A stretch of 64,000 nucleotides of DNA from Vibrio superstes (GTDB lineage Bacteria; Pseudomonadota; Gammaproteobacteria; Enterobacterales; Vibrionaceae): positions 891,434 to 955,433 of the forward strand of contig NZ_BCUR01000004.1 in assembly GCF_003569005.1 (NCBI RefSeq). Reading direction: 5' to 3'. How positions within the stretch are numbered: the first letter of the stretch is position 1; each line of letters starts with the position of its first letter. Below the pieces are notes generated by a model, which worked only from the letters and a program-made list of their open reading frames with translations, searched no databases and was not told the DNA's origin. Positions 26,761 through 35,579 of the stretch are shown in pieces. A program made the translations under genes and the position numbers.

Positions 26761-27276
26761 ATTCCCGAACGCTTCTATCGGGAATCTAGTTACTCGCAAT
26801 CCCACTGAACAGGTCCCCGATAAAAGACCTCGGGGACGACGGTAAATTTAATCCACTGCAATGGTTATGAGAGCCGTGTCATTCCCGAGAGCTTCTATCG
26901 GGAATCTAGTTACTCGCAATCCGACTGAACAGGTCCCCGATAAAAGACCTCGGGGACGACGGTAAATTTAATTCATTGCAATGATTATGAGAGCCCTGTC
27001 ATTCCAGAGTGCTTCTATCGGGAATCTAGTTACTCGCAATCCGACTGAACAGGTCCCCGATAAAAGACTTCGGGGACGACGGTAAATTTAATTCATTGCA
27101 ATGGTTATGAAAGCCGTGTCATTCCCGAGTGCTTCTATCGGGAATCTGCTTGCGCGCAATCCCACTGAACAGGTCCCCGATAAAATACCTCGGGGACGAC
27201 GGTAAATTTAATTCATTGCAATGGTTATGAGAACCGTGTCATTCCCGAGTGCTTCTATCGGGAATCTTTTAGTGTA
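26761..27276. repeat. Tandem palindromic repeat array, 120-bp period (four units plus terminal hairpin)
   Basis: Units start at 26761, 26881, 27001 and 27121, and a final hairpin starts at 27241, all exactly 120 bases apart. Each unit has a first hairpin (ATTCCCGAG, loop GCTTCT, ATCGGGAAT) and a second hairpin (GGTCCCCGATAAAAG, then CCTCGGGGACGA) joined by conserved linkers. Differences between units are only a few bases. The first unit is interrupted at its edge by the IS1111-type element. This is a REP/BIME-like array. Confidence 0.9.
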
Positions 27277-27437
27277 AGGGTTTCAATTAGATGCCCGATA
27301 GGAGACTTCAGGCATGGCAATATCACCGTCATTCCAGCCTTGAGTTGGAATCTTAGGTCGATCGTGTCAGGCATAGTGCACTCTAAGATACTGGCGTTCG
27401 ACAGTATGACGGCTTATTTGCTAGTCACGGTATTAGA
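27277..27437. repeat. Degenerate palindromic repeats next to the array
   Basis: This stretch holds further hairpin-like pieces (GCCCGATAGGAGACTTCAGGC around 27292-27313 and ATTCCAGCCTTGAGTTGGAAT around 27332-27352), resembling decayed members of the neighbouring repeat family. No gene seen. Confidence 0.55.
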
Positions 27438-28325
27438 TTAATCGTAATCACCAGTGTTGCCAGTGATTTTCACCACGCGTTCTTCATGCTCAGGAAGTTC
27501 ACTGCCACAGTGCTTGCAGTGAAATGCGTCCGGTTCGTGGTCATTTTTCATACAATTAGGGCACATCACAAGGTCTCTGTGGTCTCGATAGACTTTTTTC
27601 TGCTGTTTAACTTCTTGGCTCATCTCTGCGGTGATGATGCCTGTGGGTACTGCCAGAATTGAGTAACCCAATAGCATGGTCAGCGATGCTATTGCTCTGC
27701 CTAATGTGGTGACAGGGGATATGTCGCCATAACCAACAGTGGTGATGGTAACGATAGCCCAGTAAATACTGGTAGGAATGCTGGTAAAGCCGTTTTCTGG
27801 CCCTTCGATGATGTATAGCAATGCACCAAAGATGGTGACCAGTATGGCGACCATGCTAAAAAAGATGAAAATCTTGCGTCTAGAGTTCCACAGGGAGCGC
27901 ATGATGACATTGGAATCTTGAATGTATTGAACCAATTTCAAGATTCTGAAGATGCGCATTACCCTCAGCAGCCTGACAACCCCTAGGAAATGCGCGTTAG
28001 GCACCAGCAATGCTATATAGAAGGGTAAGATGGCCATAAGGTCTACGAAGCCGTAGAAGCTCTTAGCGTAAGCCCAGGGCTTAGGTGAGCAATACAGGCG
28101 CAATAGGTACTCTACGGTGAAGAGGGCAGTGAATAGAATCTCAAGATAATTGAGCTGCGTTCCCCACCTTTGATTTACCGATTCTACAGAGCCCATGATC
28201 AAAACCAGCAAAGAGCCGATGATGGAAGCAATCAAACAGATATCGAACCAACGGCCTAGTGGCGTATCGGTACGAAAAATAATCACATAAAGTCTGTATC
28301 TGAGAGTATGTTCTGGATGCGGCAT
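27438..28325 (-). CDS. Voltage-gated potassium channel family protein with C-terminal zinc ribbon
   Basis: 295 residues with six membrane segments: an S4-like arginine-rich helix (RLLRVMRIFRILKLVQYI, about 118-135) and a pore loop with the potassium selectivity signature TTVGYGD (about 199-205). After S6 the cytoplasmic tail ends in a rubredoxin-type zinc ribbon CPNC...CKHCG (about 255-275). The family conducts K+ across the inner membrane in response to voltage. The zinc ribbon in place of an RCK or cyclic-nucleotide domain suggests gating or partner binding by another route. Probably a single-gene unit. Confidence 0.88.
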   Translation of the reverse strand: MPHPEHTLRYRLYVIIFRTDTPLGRWFDICLIASIIGSLLVLIMGSVESVNQRWGTQLNYLEILFTALFTVEYLLRLYCSPKPWAYAKSFYGFVDLMAILPFYIALLVPNAHFLGVVRLLRVMRIFRILKLVQYIQDSNVIMRSLWNSRRKIFIFFSMVAILVTIFGALLYIIEGPENGFTSIPTSIYWAIVTITTVGYGDISPVTTLGRAIASLTMLLGYSILAVPTGIITAEMSQEVKQQKKVYRDHRDLVMCPNCMKNDHEPDAFHCKHCGSELPEHEERVVKITGNTGDYD

Positions 28326-28422
28326 ATCAATTTAACTTAAATCAGTAATAACAATAGGATAGCACGTAGTTTTAAGGCAGCTCGAAAAAGAAACCTTGCG
28401 TACATATTTGTTTAACTAGAAC

Positions 28423-28450
28423 AAAAAAAGCACCGCAAAGGTGCTTTTTT
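28423..28450. terminator. Bidirectional-looking terminator between ychE and K+ channel gene
   Basis: AAAAAAGCACC and GGTGCTTTTTT pair around GCAAA. It ends the leftward ychE transcript. Confidence 0.92.
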
Positions 28451-28481
28451 GTACGAATTAGGATGTGTTTCCAGATATTGC

Positions 28482-29123
28482 TTAGTTCATCAAGCCAGGG
28501 AATAGCGCGCCAATTCCGTTAGCAATGAACTCTATGCCCAGCGCACCTAGTATCAAACCCATGATACGTGTGATGACGTTGATTCCTGTTTGCCCTAAAA
28601 AACGTACGATGAAAGGGGCAGAGCGGAACAACACCCAACAGCAAAAAGAGAACACGATTACGGTAATGGTGACCGCTACATAATCTATTGGACCTGTGTG
28701 ATTTGATCCAAATACGATGGTTGAACTGATAGCACCTGGTCCGGCCATTAGCGGCATTGCTAGTGGAACTACGCCTACTTGTTCCTTACTAATACTCTCT
28801 GCTTTTTCTTGTTTGTTTTGTTTCTGCTCACCTAATTGGCCGTTCATCATTGCAAAGGCGATGCTGACCAAAAGTAAGCCACCTGCAATACGAAACGAGT
28901 CAAGAGAGATACTAAACACGTCAAGTAACATCTGACCTGCAAACAAAGACACAATCAAAATTACCGCTACAGCAATGTTCGCTGTTGAGGCCGTTTTAAT
29001 GCGTTCTTCTGGAGATAGATGATTCGTTAATGACACGAAAATCGGCATGATGCCCACAGGGTTAACTATGGCAAATAAGCCAACAAAAAACTGTAGATAT
29101 ACAGCAATGTCCATACCTTGCAT
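28482..29123 (-). CDS. ychE: MarC family inner-membrane protein YchE
   Basis: A 213-residue protein with six hydrophobic helices and the MarC family phrases FAIVNPVGIMPIFVSLT (about 17-33) and PLAMPLMAGPGAISSTIVF. E. coli YchE has the same length and also lies divergently beside adhE, which supports the name. MarC proteins resemble amino-acid transporters, but their substrate is not established. An alternative start at Met4 would not change the protein much. Confidence 0.88.
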   Translation of the reverse strand: MQGMDIAVYLQFFVGLFAIVNPVGIMPIFVSLTNHLSPEERIKTASTANIAVAVILIVSLFAGQMLLDVFSISLDSFRIAGGLLLVSIAFAMMNGQLGEQKQNKQEKAESISKEQVGVVPLAMPLMAGPGAISSTIVFGSNHTGPIDYVAVTITVIVFSFCCWVLFRSAPFIVRFLGQTGINVITRIMGLILGALGIEFIANGIGALFPGLMN

Positions 29124-29726
29124 TAGCGAGCCTTAATAAGAAAAACAGGGTGTAAGAAAATTCCGCGCTACTTTAATCAAGGACGAGAAATTACGCCAGT
29201 GAAACTTTCAAGTATTCACCTGAAGTTTTCTAAATCATAGCGCATTTGTCATTAGATAAACTAATGCGATATTTTTGGTGTTTAGCGAGTAGAATGCAGT
29301 GTGTTTTTTGTGCTGAAAGATAAGTGTAGTAAGAACTTATAAGGAAGAATAAAAAATTAAAAGCCTAGTGAAATTTCTCGTTGTCCTATACCCAACAATG
29401 GTTATACTAGGGTCTGGCACGTTTTGGACGGCCTACAGAATTTGAAAATTTATGACGTAATGGAATTTTAATTACGTAGTAATAGATGTACTTTCATGGA
29501 TGAGATCAGAGTCACAGATTGGTGTATTTGTCATACAATATGGCATTTAGAATTAGCTTAGCTAATAACCATTTGGTGGTAGTTCTTTCAAACTAAGTGA
29601 TCTGAATCAATTTTATTCGCAGAGTGAAATAATATACTCGTCTGTGAAAGCTATTTACTAAGTTGTGTTGTTTAACGAACAAACCTTACTAAAAAGTTTT
29701 TAATTTAAAATATCTAGGAGATAATT
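29124..29726 (+). promoter_or_regulatory. Long adhE upstream region with candidate FNR site
   Basis: About 600 bases without a gene between divergent ychE and adhE. GTGATCTGAATCAA at 29597-29610 matches the FNR consensus TTGATNNNNATCAA except for the first base, 117 bases before the adhE start, fitting anaerobic control. AGGAG (29715-29719) is a good ribosome site. The rest shows no clear structure to me. Confidence 0.5.
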
Positions 29727-32399
29727 ATGCCTGTAACTAATATGGCTGAACTGGACGCTCTAGTAGCTCGCGTTAAAGCGGCTCAAGAAGAGTTCGCAAC
29801 TTTTTCTCAGGAGAAAGTTGATGCGATCTTCCGTGCGGCTTCTCTAGCAGCTAACCACGCTCGTATTCCACTAGCTCAACAAGCAGTTGCGGAATCTGGC
29901 ATGGGCATCGTCGAAGACAAGGTTATCAAGAACCACTTTGCTTCTGAGTTTATCTATAACAAGTATAAAGACGAAAAAACCTGTGGCATCTTAGAAGAAG
30001 ATGACAACCTAGGCACAATGACTATCGCAGAACCTGTTGGTATCATCTGTGGTATCGTTCCAACAACGAACCCAACATCTACTGCAATCTTCAAATCTCT
30101 AATCTCTCTTAAAACACGTAACGGCATCATCTTCTCGCCACACCCACGTGCTAAGAACTCTACTAATGATGCAGCTAAACTAGTTCTAGATGCAGCAGTA
30201 GCAGCGGGTGCTCCAAAAGACATCATCGGTTGGATTGACCAGCCTTCAGTTGAGCTATCTAACGGCCTAATGAAGCACGACGGCATCGCTCTTATCCTTG
30301 CAACTGGTGGTCCAGGCATGGTTAAAGCAGCTTACTCTTCTGGTAAGCCAGCAATCGGTGTTGGTGCGGGTAACGTTCCAGTAGTTATCGACGAAACTGC
30401 AGACATCAAGCGTGCTGTAGCTTCTATCCTTATGTCTAAGACGTTCGATAACGGCGTAGTATGTGCTTCTGAGCAGGCTGCAATCGTTGTTGACGAAGTA
30501 TACGACGAAGTTAAAGAGCGTTTTGCTTCTCACAAAGCACACGTACTAAGCAAAGCTGACGCAAACAAAGTACGTAAAGTACTTCTTATCGATGGCAACC
30601 TAAACGCTAAGATCGTAGGTCAACCTGCTCCAGCAATCGCTGAAATGGCGGGTGTTAAAGTTCCTGCTGACACTAAAGTTCTAGTAGGTGAAGGTCTAGG
30701 TAAAGTTTCTTACGACGACGAGTTCGCACACGAGAAACTATCTCCAACTCTAGGTCTATTCCGTGCTGATAACTTCGAAGACGCTGTTGCTCAAGCAGTA
30801 ACTATGGTTGAGATTGGCGGTATCGGTCACACATCTGGCCTATACACTAACCAAGATACTAACGCAGACCGTATCCGTTACTTCGGTGACAAGATGAAGA
30901 CTGCACGTATCCTAATCAACATCCCTACTACTCACGGTGGTATCGGTGACCTTTACAACTTCAACGTTGCACCTTCTCTAACTCTAGGTTGTGGTTCTTG
31001 GGGTGGTAACTCTATCTCTGAGAACGTAGGTCCTAAGCACCTTATCAACAAGAAAACTGTAGCGAAGCGAGCTGAAAACATGTTGTGGCACAAACTACCT
31101 AAGTCTATCTACTTCCGTCGTGGTAGCCTTCCAATCGCTCTTGGCGACCTAGAAGGTAAGAAACGCGCATTCCTAGTTACTGACCGTTTCCTATTTAACA
31201 ACGGTTACGCTGATGACGTAGTTAAACTACTTAAAGCTCAAGGCATCGAAGTTCAAGTATTCTTCGACGTGGAAGCAGATCCAACACTATCTGTTGTTGA
31301 GAAAGGCGCTGAAGCAATGAAGAGCTTCCAGCCTGACGTTATCCTAGCTCTAGGTGGCGGTTCTCCAATGGATGCTGCTAAGATCATGTGGGTAATGTAC
31401 GAGCACCCAGAAACTCACTTCGCTGAACTAGCGATGCGCTTCATGGACATCCGTAAGCGTATCTACAAGTTCCCTAAAATGGGTCAAAAAGCTGAGCTTG
31501 TATGTATCACTACAACTTCAGGTACTGGTTCAGAGGTTACTCCATTCGCTGTTGTTACAGACGACAAGACGGGTGCTAAGTACCCACTAGCTGACTACGA
31601 AATCACGCCAAACATGGCTATCGTTGATGCGAACCTTGTAATGAACATGCCTAAGTCTCTAACAGCGTTCGGTGGTTACGATGCAGTAACTCACGCACTA
31701 GAAGCTTATGTTTCTGTTCTTGCGAACGAGTACTCTGACGGTCAAGCTCTACAAGCTCTTAAGATGCTTAAAGAGTACCTACCTTCAAGCTACGCGAATG
31801 GTGCAAACGACCCAATCGCTCGTGAGAAAGTACACAACGCAGCAACTATCGCTGGTGTTGCATTTGCGAACGCATTCCTAGGTGTGTGTCACTCAATGGC
31901 TCACAAAATTGGTGCTGAGTTCCACTTGCCACACGGCCTTGCTAACGCACTACTTATCTCTAACGTTGTACGTTACAACGCGAACGATAACCCAACTAAG
32001 CAAACTGCATTCTCTCAGTACGACCGTCCGCAAGCACGTCGTCGTTACGCTGAAGTTGCAGACCACCTAGGCCTAAGCCAAGAAGGTGACCGTACAGCTC
32101 AGAAGATTGAACGTCTTCTAACTTGGTTGGACGAGCTTAAGACTGACCTAGACATTCCTAAGTCAATCAAAGAAGCGGGTGTTTCTGAAGCAGACTTCGT
32201 TGCTAAGCTTGATGAGTTAGCGGTTGAAGCGTTCGATGACCAATGTACTGGTGCTAACCCACGTTACCCTCTAATCACAGAGCTAAAAGAAGTTCTAATG
32301 TCTGCATACCACGGTACTGCATTCGTTGAAGGTGAAACGTTCGAAGGTACTACAGTAATCAAGAAAAAAGCTGACCAAAAGCCAGCTAAAGCGAAGTAG
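29727..32399 (+). CDS. adhE: Bifunctional acetaldehyde-CoA/alcohol dehydrogenase
   Basis: 890 residues, the usual AdhE length. The N-terminal aldehyde dehydrogenase domain (about 1-440) has the catalytic cysteine in NGVVCASEQA (about residue 245) and the C-terminal iron-dependent alcohol dehydrogenase (about 450-870) has GGGSPMDAAKIMW, TTSGTGSEVTPFAV and the iron-ligand region HSMAHKIGAEFHLPHG. It converts acetyl-CoA through acetaldehyde to ethanol with two NADH, regenerating NAD in fermentation, and forms spirosome filaments in the cytoplasm. Codon use is strongly biased (many CTA, CGT, AAC), fitting high expression. Flanked by an FNR-like site and a terminator. Confidence 0.97.
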   Translation: MPVTNMAELDALVARVKAAQEEFATFSQEKVDAIFRAASLAANHARIPLAQQAVAESGMGIVEDKVIKNHFASEFIYNKYKDEKTCGILEEDDNLGTMTIAEPVGIICGIVPTTNPTSTAIFKSLISLKTRNGIIFSPHPRAKNSTNDAAKLVLDAAVAAGAPKDIIGWIDQPSVELSNGLMKHDGIALILATGGPGMVKAAYSSGKPAIGVGAGNVPVVIDETADIKRAVASILMSKTFDNGVVCASEQAAIVVDEVYDEVKERFASHKAHVLSKADANKVRKVLLIDGNLNAKIVGQPAPAIAEMAGVKVPADTKVLVGEGLGKVSYDDEFAHEKLSPTLGLFRADNFEDAVAQAVTMVEIGGIGHTSGLYTNQDTNADRIRYFGDKMKTARILINIPTTHGGIGDLYNFNVAPSLTLGCGSWGGNSISENVGPKHLINKKTVAKRAENMLWHKLPKSIYFRRGSLPIALGDLEGKKRAFLVTDRFLFNNGYADDVVKLLKAQGIEVQVFFDVEADPTLSVVEKGAEAMKSFQPDVILALGGGSPMDAAKIMWVMYEHPETHFAELAMRFMDIRKRIYKFPKMGQKAELVCITTTSGTGSEVTPFAVVTDDKTGAKYPLADYEITPNMAIVDANLVMNMPKSLTAFGGYDAVTHALEAYVSVLANEYSDGQALQALKMLKEYLPSSYANGANDPIAREKVHNAATIAGVAFANAFLGVCHSMAHKIGAEFHLPHGLANALLISNVVRYNANDNPTKQTAFSQYDRPQARRRYAEVADHLGLSQEGDRTAQKIERLLTWLDELKTDLDIPKSIKEAGVSEADFVAKLDELAVEAFDDQCTGANPRYPLITELKEVLMSAYHGTAFVEGETFEGTTVIKKKADQKPAKAK

Positions 32400-32446
32400 T
32401 TCGACTCTTGAAAAGTGGGCTTGAAAGAGTCCACACTGAATAGACA

Positions 32447-32478
32447 AATCCCAGCGCTGAAAGGTGCTGGGATTTTTT
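32447..32478 (+). terminator. Terminator after adhE
   Basis: AATCCCAGC and GCTGGGATT form a stem, then T6. Confidence 0.93.
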
Positions 32479-32504
32479 ATGTGTGCTCGAAAAGAAGAAG
32501 ACTC

Positions 32505-32656
32505 ATACCAATCGTATTAAATAACTGATCATCCTAGCTTGTTAAAACACTCGATAACGGCGTTAGAATTTTTGATTGTAGAATAACTACTTATCAAAAA
32601 GTTCTGCCTTGTTATCCAGCGTTTTTCCTACGCTATTTCTGACCTGTGATTGGTAT
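32505..32656. repeat. MITE-like 152-bp element with 9-bp terminal inverted repeats
   Basis: The element begins ATACCAATC (32505-32513) and ends GATTGGTAT (32648-32656), perfect inverted termini. The interior (TATTAAATAACTGATCATCC and onward) looks like a dispersed Vibrio intergenic element that I recall from other genomes, though I cannot search here. It has no coding capacity and overlaps the 3' end of the amidohydrolase gene, providing its stop codon. Confidence 0.65.
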
Positions 32657-33545
32657 AAAAGCGATACAAAATTTTAGGGTTATCGACTAGCACTTTCTGG
32701 ATCAGTTCAGCGTCGTTGTTTGTCTGTACAGATAATAGATTTAATAAATGCACATCATCTGGCATGACGTTGCCCGCGATAGTTTCACTTGGATGTGGCC
32801 AATCTGTGCCCCATAGGATTTTGTCGGCGTTAGTCGCTATATAGGCTTTGCCAATAGCTAGGGTATCAGAAAAACTTGGCGAGCCTGACTTACTATCGTG
32901 ATACGCCGCCGACACCTTCACCCAGGCTTTATTTGCGTTCATGAGCTGGCAGATAATATCAAAAGCAGGGTGCTTTATTCCCTCTCCAGCCGGTAAGTGC
33001 CCTCTATGGTCGAAAACCACATCGCAAGGCAAAGAAAATAATAGATCTTTCATCGCAACTATCATGTCCGCGGTTACCCAAAAGCAAATATGCCAGTTGA
33101 GCGGCGCGATTTTTTCTGCGCAGCGCTGAATCAAGCCTAAATCAAGGTCTTCAAACTCGGTGATCATAAACCGAATTCCGCATACACCTAGTTGATCCAT
33201 TTCTTGTAGCTGAGAAAAAGAGAAGCTGTCATCGATAGTCACAACTGCCCGAGCACTATCACCAAGTTGCTGCATCGCATCTAGGGTGCATTGGTTATTA
33301 GTACCGTAGGCAGAAGGGGTTACAATGACATTTCTCGAAAAGCCAATTTTGTTCTGTAATTGTTTATACATAGCAACAGTGGCTGTGGGAATGTTAGTGG
33401 TATCTTCGTCACGATAAGCAAAATTATCCGGGTCGAAGATGTGATGGTGGCAGTCACAGCTTCCCTCTGGTACTGCAAGAGATAGAGATGCTTTGCTAGT
33501 GGTAAAAGGTATGTTGTCGCCTGATGAGAAATACTGTTTGGTCAT
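32628..33545 (-). CDS. Amidohydrolase family (PF04909, LigI-like) metal-dependent hydrolase
   Basis: 305 residues forming a TIM-barrel hydrolase. The first metal-site motif CDCHHHIFDP (HxH, about residues 31-40), a central FDHRGHLPAGEG (about 185) and the late GTDWPHP aspartate (about 245) match the 2-pyrone-4,6-dicarboxylate lactonase and sugar-lactonase group. These hydrolyse lactone rings; the actual substrate is unknown. The last nine residues (YTNHRSEIA) and the stop codon are encoded by a MITE-like insertion, so the C-terminus has been replaced after NPKILYRF. The fold should be intact. Downstream of an SDR gene on the same strand. Confidence 0.83.
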   Translation of the reverse strand: MTKQYFSSGDNIPFTTSKASLSLAVPEGSCDCHHHIFDPDNFAYRDEDTTNIPTATVAMYKQLQNKIGFSRNVIVTPSAYGTNNQCTLDAMQQLGDSARAVVTIDDSFSFSQLQEMDQLGVCGIRFMITEFEDLDLGLIQRCAEKIAPLNWHICFWVTADMIVAMKDLLFSLPCDVVFDHRGHLPAGEGIKHPAFDIICQLMNANKAWVKVSAAYHDSKSGSPSFSDTLAIGKAYIATNADKILWGTDWPHPSETIAGNVMPDDVHLLNLLSVQTNNDAELIQKVLVDNPKILYRFYTNHRSEIA

Positions 33546-33618
33546 GGTAATATCGCTGAATTTCCGTGTAACTCAGTATAGAGGATAGAACCTCTATTAC
33601 TTAAGATAAATCATTGAT

Positions 33619-34296
33619 TTACCATGACATCACACGGCCGTTGAACGAGTCGTTTGACACAATGTATTCAGTGTTTCTTATCAACTCTTCTCGAATGTTC
33701 GCAAAGCTGTTTTGATAGTCGTCATGGCGAGAGTGATGCACGCTAGGCAAGATGCCACCAACGCGAATATCAAAGGGGTTGAGTTCCTTAGCCCAGCTCT
33801 TTGTTAGACCACTGACCATAGAGCTTGTGCTCTCGGTACCAATGATAGAGTCGGAGCGTTCATTCGTCAGGATATTAACGATCACCCCTTGCTGGTGATT
33901 CTTACGCATTTGTTCTGCGCAAGCGTGCCCGCAACTGAACAGCGACTGAACAAGGTGAGAGAACTGAGCACTAAACTCTTCTGCTGGAGTAGGACTCACC
34001 AGAGTAGGTAGTGGGTGGTTTTCCCAATTATTGATCAGAATATCAACACCATGGTTGTAGAAGCACTCAATGTAGCTAAACATATCATCGACATTATTCT
34101 GGGTATCGTCAGGTAGGGCATAGGTACACACATTAAAGCCAGACTCAATACATTCTCTGTACGTGCCTTTGAGGAGTGATGCATTTTTGTCTGTAATGAC
34201 CACCTTTGCTCCAAGAGAGGCAAAGTGAAGGGCAAGAGTCCTTCCAAGTATCGTTCCAGCCGAGGTAATTAATACCACGGAATTGTGAATAACCAT
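33619..34296 (-). CDS. Degenerate short-chain dehydrogenase/reductase family protein
   Basis: 225 residues with an SDR Rossmann fold: TSAGTILGRTLALHFASLGA (about 11-30) stands where TGxxxGxG is usual, and INNWENH where NNAG is usual. At the active-site position YxxxK, Glu155 and Ser159 replace tyrosine and lysine, while the flanking SGLTKSWAKEL is kept. The protein is therefore unlikely to be a normal oxidoreductase and may bind a nucleotide for regulation. Same strand as the amidohydrolase gene (73-base gap), possibly an operon. Confidence 0.75.
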   Translation of the reverse strand: MVIHNSVVLITSAGTILGRTLALHFASLGAKVVITDKNASLLKGTYRECIESGFNVCTYALPDDTQNNVDDMFSYIECFYNHGVDILINNWENHPLPTLVSPTPAEEFSAQFSHLVQSLFSCGHACAEQMRKNHQQGVIVNILTNERSDSIIGTESTSSMVSGLTKSWAKELNPFDIRVGGILPSVHHSRHDDYQNSFANIREELIRNTEYIVSNDSFNGRVMSW

Positions 34297-34608
34297 TGTT
34301 GACCACCTGATTTTTCCAGAGCTTAAATTTAACTACTGATCACCGCAGTGACAAATAGAGGGCTCAATAGCCCCCTATAATTGAATCCGCTAATTGGATC
34401 TAAGAGCCATGTCTGACTCATAGTTATACGATCGAATATAGTGAATAAGATGTGAACAAGGTGGTGATTTCTTGTGTTTATGATGGGTGATTACTTGAAC
34501 TAAGGAGTAGCTCACAGTTTGCATGATAGAGGTAGCAAGAACTAATAGAAATCTGTATGAGTTATCATGCCTACTCAGTTATGCTGCATAATCATCCGCT
34601 AGAAACAA
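34297..34608. other. Intergenic region between SDR gene and sodB terminator
   Basis: About 310 bases with no gene I can support; presumably it contains the promoter of the leftward SDR gene. Nothing else recognised. Confidence 0.4.
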
Positions 34609-34637
34609 AAAAGGCTGCCTAAACAGGCAGCCTTTTC
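34609..34637 (-). terminator. Terminator after sodB
   Basis: AAAAGGCTGCCT and AGGCAGCCTTTT pair around AAAC; leftward sodB ends just before it. Confidence 0.92.
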
Positions 34638-34653
34638 ATTATAAATCAGCTAA

Positions 34654-35238
34654 TTACTTAGCTAGGTTCTCAGCAACGAAGTCCCAGTTAACTAGAGCCC
34701 AGAAGCCATTCATGTACTCTGGACGAACGTTACGGTAATCGATGTAGTAAGCGTGTTCCCACAGGTCAACAGTTAGAAGAGGAGTTACACCTTCTTCTGT
34801 TAGAGGAGTCGCTGCGTTTGAAGTGTTAACAATTGCTAGTGAACCGTCTGCGTTCTTAACAAGCCAAGTCCAAGAAGAACCGAAGTTGTTGATTGCTGAA
34901 TCAGTGAATTTAGCTTTGAACTCTTCAAAAGAACCAAATGCTGCATTGATTGCGTCAGCAACAGCGGCTGTTGGTTCGCCACCTGCGTTTGGCGCTAGGC
35001 AGTGCCAGTAGAACGTGTGGTTCCAGATTTGTGCTGCGTTGTTGAATACACCGCCAGTAGAAGTCTTAACGATTTCTTCTAGTGTTTTGCCTTCAAACTC
35101 AGTACCAGGGATAAGGCCATTTAGCTTAACAACGTAAGTGTTGTGGTGTTTACCGTGGTGAAAATCTAGAGTCTCAGCAGAGATATGTGGTTCTAGCGCG
35201 TCTTTTGCGTAAGGAAGAGCTGGTAGTTCAAATGCCAT
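34654..35238 (-). CDS. sodB: Iron superoxide dismutase
   Basis: Start at 35238 ([20 protein letters not shown], the SodB start; GGAG lies ten bases upstream), giving 194 residues; the upstream in-frame Met at 35322 is not used. Metal ligands can be seen: His in [12 protein letters not shown], His in WNHTFYWHC, and Asp and His in [14 protein letters not shown]. The enzyme converts superoxide to hydrogen peroxide and oxygen in the cytoplasm. The FeSOD-type residues suggest iron rather than manganese. Divergent from grxD. Codon use suggests high expression. Confidence 0.96.
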   Translation of the reverse strand: MAFELPALPYAKDALEPHISAETLDFHHGKHHNTYVVKLNGLIPGTEFEGKTLEEIVKTSTGGVFNNAAQIWNHTFYWHCLAPNAGGEPTAAVADAINAAFGSFEEFKAKFTDSAINNFGSSWTWLVKNADGSLAIVNTSNAATPLTEEGVTPLLTVDLWEHAYYIDYRNVRPEYMNGFWALVNWDFVAENLAK

Positions 35239-35579
35239 TTGCTCGGTTCTCCATTTATGTGGGCTAAGCCCTAAGCTTCCAATGTAGTAACAAATTACAT
35301 TCGATGAGAGCTTTCTCATCAAATGAATGTGACAGGGTCGGTAGTATTACGAACCGCTGTGCAAATTAGTTCTCTAACTTCGTTTGCATTCTATCAATTT
35401 TTTATACTAATAAAAGGTTAGGCAACAAATTTATAATATTTCGTAACCAACAGAATGCGGTTACGCCAACTTTTGTCTACTTTCGCAACAATAACCATAT
35501 TTAGTTTATGGTTTTTATTCTAAGCTAGTAAGGTAAAATAACGGAATACTATATAGAGTACATGGATCCGAGGACCGCT
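35239..35579. promoter_or_regulatory. Divergent promoter region sodB/grxD
   Basis: About 340 AT-rich bases between two divergent genes. A short inverted repeat GATGAGAGCTTTCTCATC (about 35304-35321) lies close to sodB and could form a leader hairpin. No gene seen. Confidence 0.4.

Noticed and set aside
26761..27276. CRISPR array
   Set aside because: The period is 120 bases with the whole unit conserved, including the linkers; there are no short repeats with unique spacers and no cas genes. The same holds for 45774-46864.
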